Assembly: GCF_016097555.1 (NCBI RefSeq)
Contig: NC_054702.1
Span: 108,149,227-108,213,226, forward strand
Source of the DNA: Gigantopelta aegis
Taxonomy: Eukaryota; Mollusca; Gastropoda; Neomphalida; Peltospiridae
Reading direction: 5' to 3'
Length of the DNA stretch: 64,000 bases
A model generated the notes under the pieces. That model had not been told where the DNA came from. It was given only the letters and a program-made list of their open reading frames with translations, and did no database searches. The first letter of the stretch is position 1. The number at the start of each line of letters is the position of its first letter. The position numbers and the translations under genes were made by a program. This document shows positions 11,334 through 23,100 of the stretch, piece after piece.

Positions 11334-12483
11334 CTCTAATAGTGAAAAATATGCAGTAGTGTTTAAAACGAGGGTCTGTCACTTTAAACAACTGAGCTAC
11401 CATGTTTCACCTTCTGCTATTTGTGTTACTGTTGGGTTCAAATTAGTCAAACAACAAATGTTCGAAACATTATTTACTTTATTAATTTACAAAAAGATGA
11501 TCACACAGACATAACCAAATGCAAATATGTACAGAAACAACTTGGCAAGCAATAATTTAACACAGATTAAATCTCCTAACAACAAAACATGGCAAACAAA
11601 GGATCCTGCATGTAGAGTAAGAGCATGTTCTGAAGAAGAGAAAAATCTAAACACATGTATGGAGCAAACTCAACAATAACAGTACAATCATTGAAATGTT
11701 TCTAACAATGATTCATAAGGATATAGGGACATGATGTCTGACATAATAGTTACCAATATTAAATTCTGTTTTCAATAAAATATGTTTTTGCTTAATTACT
11801 TAATCACAGATCTAAGATAGTAAGATGGAAACCCAGCTTAGTGATATGGTACATAATGTAAAAGAACGAAATTAAAAAAAGTCACCTGTAAACCAAGCTA
11901 ATAGCTGAGAAAATACTACAGCCTGTGCATAACATTCATTTCAATGCAGACCATTTCACTTATAAATCAGGTGAAGTTAAATGCACTTCTATATCATTCT
12001 GGGGAGCGGCTATTAAAGTAACTTTCTTACATCTATAAAATGTGTAGTGTTATAAATGTGCTGTAAAGTTTGCTCGTTTCATTACTATATGCCTATTTAT
12101 ATATTTCTTTTTCATATTTGGAAAAACATCGTGTATTTTTATCTAAGATAAGATACACAGTTCTTTAACTCTAATTTTAATTAAGGATGACTGACCAATT
12201 GTACATTCTAATATTATCTGTAGCATATGTCACCCAAAGACTTAGACAAATTTCTAACAGAATGAAATCTAGATTAAATGTTACTGTGGCATTTTATTTT
12301 TTCTTCTGAGTACACCATTTAACATTTTGAGAAGAGTTATTTCCCTTTACCTATTACAAAGAAAAATTAATATTTTTTAGTTTTTAAATAACAAACTGTG
12401 AAAAGATAAGTTTAAAACAGAAAAATATGTAATAAAGAACTGTCAGTTATTAGCATTTATATCAATAATGGTTAGAAGAAAGG

Positions 12484-12605
12484 AAGGAAATGGGTTTATT
12501 TAACAACGCACTCAACACATTTTATTTACGGTTATATGGTTAGACATATTGTTAGCAGCAAGGGATCTTTTATATGCACCATCCCACAGACAGGATAGTA
12601 CATAA
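12484..12605 (-). repeat. SINE fragment
   Basis: Starts at the tail (ATTTAACAACGCACTCAACA, the second common tail form) and continues to AGCAAGGGATCTTTTATATG and ATCCCACAGACAGGATAG. The head is missing. Minus orientation, the same as BTBD7. Confidence 0.75.
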
Positions 12606-12639
12606 TGGTTAGAAGTGTATAAATCATTACAAAAAATAT

Positions 12640-13135
12640 TTGGTGCTGATTTATAGAATATTAGGTTACTATGTTTTGATATTGTGTTTATTTGGTTTCA
12701 AGCTATATTTTGTGTGTGAAGAGAAACAGATTTAGTTCTCACTTAAGGACGATCTATGTCACTATCTTAAGTCACACTACTCTTCATGTGGCTATGTGAC
12801 ACCTGACACTGTTCTAATGTAGACCATCCTTTGCAAGAAGCTACTTTTTTGTTCGTTTTGTTTAAATCAAAATGCTAGCTCGTTGCAAATAGGGGCAGTT
12901 GAAAAACAAAAGGTATTCAAGTAGTACAAAAGTGTAAAAATAATATTTATTTATGCATTCAGCATTTATTGCTGGCATTGGATGTTTGAAAAATAAGCAA
13001 CCAATTTCTAACTGATCCGATAACACAAAACAATGCCAAAGTCATCATGTTAACAAAGTAGGTCACTAGGTGTTATCAGGTACTTTTAATTCTCCATTAT
13101 AGGTTACTGGGTCACAGGAAGTGTGGATTCATGAT
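12640..13135 (+). repeat. Dispersed repeat, partner at 59425-60085
   Basis: Shares GTTTTGATATTGTG plus ATTTGG (12676) with 59936, and ATTGCTGGCATTGGATG (12969) with the reverse strand near 59545-59570. ATAACAC and GTGTTATCAGG flank the block containing AATGCCAAAGT in both copies. It looks like an inverted-repeat element, family unknown. Confidence 0.45.
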
Positions 13136-13446
13136 AAACCATATTTCCAAACTTAATACTTTTTAATAAAATAGAAATATTTGCATGGCAGATTTAATAT
13201 TTTTCTTCTTATTTTAATCTTTGGTGTTTGGTTTAAAGTTTTTGTTTTGTTTAACTTCTCCACTAATTTCTCTGTCGCTGACAAAGTAAATTTAAGAGAA
13301 ATTACTTTTCATAGCCACTACACAGAACAAATGAAACGGTAAAATGCAGTGATAGTATTCTAGTAACTAATATAACATATACATCAATTAATCAATACAC
13401 ATATAGTTGGAAAGTACTCGTGCATAGCACCAGTATTCCCCCCACT

Positions 13447-13542
13447 ATATTAGGGGTCAGCTCTATGTTCCCTCAGAGTTAGGGTTAGGGTTCCTAAGCT
13501 CTATGTTCCCTCAGGGTTAGGGTTAGCTGAGGGAACATAGAC
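13447..13542. repeat. TTAGGG-bearing hairpin
   Basis: CTATGTTCCCTCAG and its exact complement CTGAGGGAACATAG (13501-13542) enclose GGTTAGGGTTAG, making a 14-bp perfect stem. A second copy of the left half with GTTAGGGTTAGGG lies just upstream at about 13460-13490. It is inside the putative BTBD7 3' UTR, so the hairpin could exist in RNA. Confidence 0.6.
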
Positions 13543-16500
13543 ATGATTCCCTATATTATATATTTATCTATACCGATTATTTCTCTATGTAAGTAATGTG
13601 AAAACATAGGGACTGAGATTGCTCCTTCAATATCACACAGATATGGTGGCAGTATGTGCATTAAAAACAATATGACAATATACAGACATATAACACATAT
13701 GTGAATAAAGCAGTGGTCTGCCCTGGGCACATGACCATGTCAAGTGAAATATACATGTGCTTCAATGAGATCAAAATATACATAAAAATTCAAGCATAAT
13801 CCTTGGAAAATGTAATAAAATTTCTATAATGGTGTTTTACAAATTTCTCTTGCCAACTGATTTTATAATATATTACTATAAGTTAAAGTGTTCAACACTT
13901 GATCATAAAAACAAAATATACAAAAACAAAATGGGCCAATTATTTTAAAGCATTTTCTGTAAATAATCTTTTTTTAATTGTAAATTACACTCAACTAACT
14001 TAAAATTCTAGACACCTTTTTAAATGTTTCCAACCTGAAAATAACATAAATTCATTAAAATACACTTGAACTTTTCAAACTTCTATATACATCTGGTTAA
14101 CCTAGTGCCAACAAAAATTGTACACAACATATTTTTGGCAATTTGCATATACATGTATTTGCAAAAACTGAATTATTCTACTTTAATAGTTTATAATATA
14201 TCTAAACATGTGCTATTCAGAGACGCCGCTAAGTAGGATACTATCTAAATTGCTGCCTAGAAAATTGGACAGCAGACCAAGAGGCAAGAAGAACAACTAA
14301 CATATTTGTGAACAATCTAAAATCGCCTTGTCAAGTGTTATGTTTGGTAAAATATACAGGTTCAACTCCACATGTAAAATATTTTCTATGTACTCCCTCC
14401 AGAACTAAGTATTTTTCACCTACAATGTAAACATACTCCACAAGTAAAAGATCTTCCATATACAATGTAAATAATCATTCCACAAGTAAAGTATTTTCCA
14501 CATAGTAAATGTACTCATTCCACAAGTATTTTCCATACACTCTGTACACAAGTTTTGTATTTTCACCTAAAATATAACAGTAATGTGTATAACACACAAA
14601 ATAACAGTCTCAGTATTTGTTTTAGAATTTTGTTCTGGTGAAGCGTAACCTTTGTTTAATGTCTGCATCAGTATGTAATAAAAATATATTTACCCAATTA
14701 ACTGTCACTTTCAGCTAATGTTGGACACAGCAAGCTTTACCTGTGTTTAATGCCAATCACACCTTGTGTTACAAGAAAAACATTTTGTGCTGTGAGGTCA
14801 ACTGGATGCAAATGATACACTTGCAATCGAAGAGCTCACTACAATTTAACCAGTTTAATTTATTACTGTTTAAATACAACACATTATTTTGGAAAACCAT
14901 GGACATGTAACATGTTACTCTCAATAATTAACCATTAATCTGAGATAAACCATTTCCAATATAATGTACTAAGTAAATATAATAATTCTGGTTAATTACA
15001 ACACAAATTAACACTGTTATTGTTTAGGCCCTGTATTGTTATATGTCATTTATCAAATGCAGATTATTCTCAAACTGTTTTACCTGGCATTATAAAAAGT
15101 TACATCAACAGTAACTATTAACCGTCAAATATGTCGTAACTATGTACAAAAATGAAGTCCCAAAGTCAAATACTTGAACAGCTAAGCAATTATGTTAGAA
15201 TGAAGTAAAAAAGCATTTCAAGATTTAAAATTTAACACAATCTGATTAATAATTTGAACTGTAACAACATGTGTTTGTTAAAAAATTAATTTTGCTGCCC
15301 AGAAAAATGTGTTCTGACCTAAAAAAAACCTGTTTACATTAATTACAAACATATTTCAGGTCTACTTCTACCTGGTTAACTGAAGATCAATAACACATCC
15401 ACAGGCTTTCCTCAGTTTTTGTTGTGCTACCAAGAGTTAAGTGCATTATCACAGAGGATCAACATCACATGTTAAACACAAGCACTTTGTCAAGCCCCAA
15501 TATAATGGCTTAGATCCCCCTCAAACCTTGGATGGATTAGCTCAATGGAAGTACTATATTCAAGTAACCACAGTATACACATACAATATAATATCAAGTG
15601 GTTACACGTTAAATCTATTTACACACATATACATAATAATGGCATTTACAAATTCATTTACAACTCTGGATCATTATATCTAATATACTTTTACCTATAC
15701 TTTTACCTATGACTTTATTATTCTAATGTCACATTGTATTTTTTATAGTCAAAATATCTAAGTGATATTCTGGTACCCAATCAACTTAATTTTTGTCAAA
15801 CTTCATTCAGCAGTCTAAACATTAATTATTTTTTTATAGATAACCTGAAAACAGAAACTATTCATAAAATATTTTAAACTTAAGGCTTTCATTTGAAAGT
15901 GAATATTCATGAATGTATTTTGTATGACATCAAAGTCCAGAATAAAGTTTTGCAAGAATGGTTACATTTTCTAGGAGCACAGTATTGATTAGACCCAAAA
16001 AAAAAAAAAAAAAATTACTTTATGAGGTAGCAAAACATGAAAGAAAATAGAATTTAGTCAAATTTTGTCATAATTTACTAATTACTAAAGTCAAATTGCA
16101 TAAAAACATAACATTTCAATTGATATTGCACAAAACATGAATAGCAGATTCAGAATATCTTAATACTCGAAGTGGAAATGTAATCCTATTACTTTATCAA
16201 TGGGGTTGACTGTGATCAGAAAGGCAGTTCTCTATAACATGTAATCAAAAGCTATCACCCCGATACTAATAGATCCAAGCTAACCTGGGGCTAAAAAAAA
16301 ATTGAATCATAGTCACTGGCGATGTCGGAGGTTAAGTTTCGGGATGGGTGTGCCTGAAACCTTCGTGGTACATGAGCACATACGAAAGAGTTCACTCTCT
16401 CTATATAATCATTGCAAGAAGTTGAAATTACAATCAGACCACTCTGTTAAATATATTATTTCTCTTTCATCCAGCAGTTTTACACAAAAGACTGGACGGA

Positions 16501-16979
16501 GAATTTTCCAATGCATAATTTTCCCCACCAAACATTAACACATTTTAAAAATTACATCACCTATTTAAATCGAAATTTGTTTAACTGTTAACTAAATAAA
16601 ATAAACATGTAGTAAAATCATCATGTATTAATAATTTAATATTTTTGAAGCAGTGAAGTCTGTTACTCTTCTAATTAATGACTGGTCTACAAGAAGTATA
16701 ATTCTAAATATCTAATTATCAAGCAGTTGTTAAGTTTTGAAAGAAGTCAAGTAAAAGCTTGAAATTTACCACAGATAGAGAAAATCAAGAAAATAATGCA
16801 AGACCTTTAAAGACATTTTCCGAACAGTAATAAACCTGACTACCAATCTGATATTGCACTTGGTCTGCATATTACCAGCTTTTAACGAATTAGCTTGATG
16901 AGGTAATGACATGTAGCAGTTAATTACAGGTGCTACAACACAGATAATATGTACACAGGTGAACATGTAACCGAGTGAT

Positions 16980-17126
16980 TCAAATGTACAGAGTCCCATG
17001 GTGGCTGTTTCCATCACCAATGTCCAATTCAAAATCTTCATGCATGTGCAGCTGACTCATGGACGATGTTGCCATGGCAATATCAGGCATTGTGTCACTT
17101 AAAACACTTTCACTACTGGCTTCATT
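16980..17126 (-). CDS. BTBD7: BTBD7 coding exon 7 (C terminus)
   Basis: Acceptor TTTTGTTTTCTAG, phase 0, 48 residues plus TGA at 16980-16982. The reading includes DTMPDIAMATSSMS, which resembles the MPDIAVGVSTLSL segment I recall from vertebrate BTBD7. It is acidic near the end (HEDFELDIGDG) and stops at GTLYI. The exon is too small to stand out as an open frame and was found by splice logic. Confidence 0.8.
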   Translation of the reverse strand, partial: NEASSESVLSDTMPDIAMATSSMSQLHMHEDFELDIGDGNSHHGTLYI

Positions 17127-20100
17127 CTAGAAAACAAAAATACTTAGTGATTATTACTATGTAACTTTTCGCAAAACAATAATGACATGTAAATAACAAA
17201 CAATTTCAAGTAAGAGTATAATTACAATATTTTGTTACAGATTGGAAATTCCAAATATTATGTTTCACTTGCAAGTATGCCATATGACTTTCAACACCGA
17301 CATAACTAATATAAACAAGAAGATAGTAAATCTATTATTTTTTAAAACACAATTTTATTTGGCCCTTTAGACAACAGAAGCACAAAATTTGGCTAATAAC
17401 ATGTTATTATCTTTTTTCCAAATGCTACTGTAACTAATTGTATTTTGTTTACAGCATATTTTATATGTAGTGTTTTTAATGAAGAGATTAATATTTTCCA
17501 AAACTGGACTACACGTATGTTGCATATAAGCTGCCACAAGAGAATGGTGGCATGGTGTCTCAAATGAAGATCATTAATAAACAAAACATACTGGGTCAAA
17601 ATTATGAAGCTTGTTTTTCTTAAAAACAGGTGTTTAAGCATTAAAAATATATGTAGTTACATGTGTAAGTGAAAAACAGGCTTTGTAAATTCAACTCATT
17701 ACCTTTCATAAACATTTTTAAGTACATATATAAAGTGACAGATCCTATTTTTTAAACACTACTTTTTAGTGTACGTTTCACTTCTAAAGCTATTTTTGAT
17801 AATTTAAATTAGAAGTACTTTCATTTTATTATTTAGAATATTTGTTTTCGTAAACCTGAAGTGGTTCTGGTCATTCAGGCTATTGTAATACCCCAAAATG
17901 CATTTTTTATAACATGTTTGTCTGAGAAATAATGGGTTATCGAGATAAGCTCTAATTATTTTTAGACTGTATTTTCCCATTTAAACATCACAGACTTTAG
18001 CTTCTCTCTATAACATTATCCAAACATGTTGCAGCTTTGTAGATTAATCAAACTTAGTGTACATTTTTACAGGCTGAAACTAGGGTCTGTGCCTTTAATA
18101 AAATCATGTGATGTATTTGTTCTCACCACAGTGGGACTATATGGAGGTGAAGGTGACAGAGACAGGACTGGGCTGTGTTTCTTGCGTGCCGGCGAGGCGA
18201 TGTAGCGGCGTTCAGAGAAGCGTGTCTCCTCCGAGTAGTAGTACTGGCTGTTGGTCATCACCTCCACGGTGTTGTCGGGCAGCCCAAACTCCCGCACCAC
18301 GCGCAGCTGGATCTGGGAACTCACCGCACGCTTGTCCGAATACGGCAGGGCGTACGCTCGCTGGGCCACCCTGGATCGCTGTAGCTCGGCTTCTCGCTGC
18401 AGCATTGTAACTAATGTGTTACGGTCAGGAACTGCAAATAACAGATGACTGAAAACTGAATACACTGCTGAGATAGTTATATAGACAGCATTTATGTCTT
18501 TGATTATGGATTATTTTTAAATAGCTGAATGCTCCTCATAACAAAATATAAGAGAAACTACTCTGCTTTTCACTCATATCACATATATTTGTCATACAGG
18601 AAACACTCATTTTTATTGTCTATATATTTTTCATTACTCCAAACAGAGTGGGTTATTTCTTAAGACAACAAATATTGTTTAATGGATACTAAGAATTCCT
18701 AACCTTTATTAAACGATATACTAAAACTTACACTATTAGATAACACAATCAAGTCTGCTCCAAAGTTAACAGTCACAAACAAGCAAGAGGCAAGAGAAAA
18801 ATAAGTGATAAATAATAGTAGTTTTATCTTACCGGGTATCGTACCAGCAGTGATGTCCACTGTGGATGCTGGAGAGAGAGCATAGGGCATGAAGATAAGT
18901 GACAATATTATCTTACCGGGTATCGTGCCAGCAACGATGTCCACTGTGGATGCTGGAGAGAGAGCGTAGGGCATGAAGATAAGTGACAATATTATCTTAC
19001 CGGGTATCGTGCCAGCAATGATGTCCACTGTGGATGCTGGAGAGAGAGCGTAGGGCATGAAGATAAGTGACAATATTATCTTACCGGGTATCGTGCCAGC
19101 AATGGATGCCCACTGTGGATGCTGGAGAGAGAGCGTAGGGCATGAAGATAAGTGACAATATTATCTTACCGGGTATCGTGCCAGCAATGATGTCCACTGT
19201 GGATGCTGGAGAGAGAGAGTATAGGGCATGAAGATAAGTGACAATATTATCTTACCGGGTATCGTGCCAGCAATGATGTCCACTGTGGATGCTGGAGAGA
19301 GAGCGTAGGGCATGAAGATAAGTGACAATATTATCTTACCGGGTATCGTGCCAGCAATGATGTCCACTGTGGATGCTGGAGAGAGAGCGTAGGGCATGAA
19401 GATAAGTGACAATATTATCTTACCGGGTATCGTGCCTGCAATGATGTCCACTGTGGATGCTGGAGAGAGAGCGTAGGGCATGAAGATAAGTGACAATATT
19501 ATCTTACCGGGTATCGTGCCAGCAATGATGTCCACTGTGGATGCTGGAGAGAGCGCGTAGGGCATGAAGATAAGTGACAATATTATCTTACCGGGTATCG
19601 TGCCAGCAGTGATGTCCACTGTGGATGCTGGAGAGAGAGCGTAGGGCATGAAGATAAGTGACAATATTATCTTACCGGGTATCGTGCCAGCAATGATGTC
19701 CACTGTGGATGCTGGAGAAAGAGCGTAGGGCATGGTGTAGTGCCGGTCCTCCACCATGTACAGGGTGTCGGGGATAGATGACATGTTGATCATTCTCACT
19801 CGACTCGAGTCCTGCTCGTGAGCCAAGGACAGTTGGTCTTCTAATACAGACTGAAAAACAAGTTACAATGTGATGATGTATAAAAAACAAATAATAATAA
19901 AAAACAAACACCAAAAATCACTATTGTATTAAATGTTTACTTTTTCAAAATGGTCAACTAAAAGTTGTATGTACACATGGAAGAGAAAGTGGGGTCCTCA
20001 GCCATCATGAAAAAACAGTGTTCATCAGAGTATGTAATGAAACATTCTTCAAATACACAAACATTCTGCAAGACTTGTATGTGATGCAGGAAGGTATTAA

Positions 20101-23100
20101 CAATGGGTGCATATTGTTAAAAGGGGACAGGGAGGTTAAATGATTTGCATATAGTGGGGTTAAACCAACCTTTGCTTCTTCATAGTAAGGAATGAACAAT
20201 CGTGGTCTCACATATATTCCATTGTTCTTCCCTCGAACCCACGCACAAATTTTGTGTCCCGGACTTTCATCTCCAATCATGTGCGATGGAGGGGTACTGA
20301 CAAGCCCTCGTTTTATTGCACCGTTTAGAGTATCGTTACTGTATGGTATCACATGGTCCAGCCTGACCAATGGTAATATGTCCGCCAAGATATCTCTCAG
20401 CTCGACATCATTCAAGTCTCGTTTCTTCACACCTTTCTTAGCAACACTGTGAGCGGTATGACTCAGAAGATTTGGTTCTGAAAAATTATTACATTGTTTA
20501 AAGAACAATAGAACAATGATGCTAAAACCATGTCAATTTAAAGTTAGTCTTGCCACACCTTATTATAACAATGCAAAATGTAAACAATTTTAATAATTGT
20601 GTGAGCACTATCAATGGTAGGAAGAATGATTTTCAGTATTCATTATAAAACTGTTTTTTTGTAAATAACTTCAATTTGCTTTGACATAAGAAGAAACGTA
20701 AAAGTGTTTTGGAAATAAGAAGAAAAAAAAAAATTGTGTGCAATTTAAAAATCAATTAGTTCAGAAATAAATAACTTGTAGTAAATTCCATAGTATGAAA
20801 AAAGGCGTTCCCTGTGGGATGCACTATTTAAATAAGCGCTGAGTCTAATTTTTTATTATTATTTTTTTATTATTAATATGTAGGTGATAAGAAACATACA
20901 TAACATTATACCCAGACCTGAAGGGGTGAATGCAGTTAAAAAAAGAAGAAAAAAAAAAAAGAGAAGATTTTTCAAAATTATTTTGGGTTAGGTGGGTGGT
21001 ATCTAGCCCACATGACTGGCACTTTATGCATGGAATGGCAGGTTCCTAAGGCCCGATATAAAATAAAATGTCATAACGGTCTCACCTCTCTCTTCTATTC
21101 TACGGACCAGCTGCTGCTCACCCCACTTCAACACTGCAATCAGCACATCCAGCTCTCCTGCCTGAAATTAAAAAAGAAAACTTAGCTCACCACTTTATAT
21201 TATTGGTCTGTTTTTGCAACGTGTTACTCCTGTTAGTAGATAATGGTAATTTCCCTATTGACTAAATTCTTACAAACAGTCCCCGTTTCAAAACTCCTCA
21301 GTGGAGGTTGATTTATTTGTTACATCTGGAACCGATGTATGGCCTGGAGGTGTCTTTAGCACAAGAATACAATTACAACATAGCCAGGACCTGTTGGTAC
21401 AAAGTGATCCTATGTGGAATATTCCTTTTTAGCTTAATTTCTAGTGCTGGACTCTTAGGACTCCTACACAAAGAATCTCTGTTCTAATTCCGTCACATTT
21501 ATAATCCATTAAGTTGTTACAAAAAACAAAACTTATGGTATTACATGTATATATAAAATGCATGTTCATAAAGCAGTAAGATAAAGCGAAGTGTATAATT
21601 TACCTGCAGGAAATCTGAACGAAGTGCCTCTATCATGTACTCTTTGCTAAGATCATGCAGCACCGGGGAGTGTGCGATCTGTATGAACTCTTCCTTCAGG
21701 TAGTGTAGTCCTTGTCGGTGAACCCAGGGAGACCCATGTGCTTCGGAACTCCAGTTTAACACAGATGTCAGGTTATCAGTCGAGATGTTGTCAACAATGA
21801 TGTCCTCGGAACCTACAATGCATGAATAAATCAAACTATTAAATTTAGCATATCTTGTACTTTGCTAAGGACATCTAGTTTGCGTGATCAAGAAGACTAT
21901 TTTTGCACACACAAAAGACAAAAAATGTGTTTAAAAAAGCATAAGTATGTCGATTTTTTAATAAACATTTTCATGTCAACATATACAACAGAAAATATAT
22001 GTATGTGAGTGGTAAAGCATCCGATCCGCCTGATGCGCAGTCGGTCTGGGATTGATCCCCGTCGGTGGGCCCATTGGGCTATTTCTCGCTCTAGCCAGCG
22101 CACCATGACTGGTATATCAAAGTCTGTGGTGTGTGCTATCCTGTATATGGGATGGTGCAAATAAAAGATCCCTTGCTACTAATGAAAAAAATGTAGCGAG
22201 TTTCATTTTTATAAGACCAAATGTTTAAACATCCAATAGCCTCCGATTAATAAATCAATGTTGTCTAGTGGTGTCATTAAACAAAACAAACTTTATATGT
22301 GAGCCCAGAGAGATGAGTAAGAGATTTTTTTCTTTTGGCTATCTATAGATAACAAAACTCTTTAACCTGGAAGTTGATTGAGAATTTCTGCTTAAAACTA
22401 ACGCTACAAATATTGAAATCATACATGTACATAAAATATTAAAGCTGTAAACTTGTCTTATTATGTGGTAAACATTTTCTAATGCAAACTACAAAGGGGA
22501 GCTATCACTTTCACTCCCAAACATCACCGAGTCTAGTTCAAGAAGAGTAATTTTTAGCCAACCCTTTAGTATCAGTATGATATTTATGGATCCCCATAAT
22601 TTTATTTATGGGAGCAATTCATCATTCCTCACAATGTTTTTTATAAATGTCAAAGTCTGCATGACTCACAACTAGTTTTAAATTAATACCTGTATGTTCA
22701 CTATCAATCGACATGCATGGTTAACTCTCAGAAACAACATGAAAATCAGCATTTTTAATACATTGTACCTCAGGGCTCACCCTGGATCAAAAATACCTTA
22801 GCCAAAAGGGATTTTTATTTGCCATAATTGTTTTGAGCAGTACCGTAGAAAATACTTATATATATGAAAATGTATCTTTTTCAGCTAATCTGAACATATT
22901 CCCGGATCAAAATCAAAGACAGCTATGGGGGTAGCGGCAGTCAATATATTACTTAAGATGTTTTAGCGGTGGATGTTTATGGAAGGTGTTGTTTTTACTT
23001 TCCTTTCTTCTTCCTTTTTTTCCCCCAAACAAACATTTGAGAGCTAATATGTTTTTCCAAACAGAGCTAGGGTTCGATCTTAATGGTTACCTGATCGCTC

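Larger units (their letters stand above)
11478..16979 (-). other. BTBD7: Possible long 3' UTR of BTBD7
   Basis: Between the BTBD7 stop codon and the next repeat-rich block there is up to 5.5 kb without a supported gene on either strand. It is AT-rich and much poorer in repeats than its surroundings: one SINE fragment and one dispersed repeat, both in the left part. Minus-strand AATAAA sits at 11478-11483, the most distal candidate; others lie nearer the stop. The extent given is therefore an upper limit, inferred from sequence texture only. Confidence 0.4.

Noticed and set aside
13470-13525. Interstitial telomere array
   Set aside because: Only two pairs of TTAGGG-like units, embedded in a larger inverted repeat; too short to call telomeric.
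16766-17041. 91-codon minus frame as the BTBD7 C terminus
   Set aside because: A different frame, joined in phase 0 from exon 6 across GTGAGA and TTTTCTAG, gives the conserved MPDIA segment and a stop at 16980.
19161-19826. 221-codon frame with 28-residue repeats, and 18699-19073 as a second one, as repeat-protein genes
   Set aside because: They are the duplicated exon end and donor of BTBD7 read through; splice phases show a normal exon 5 at the start of the array.
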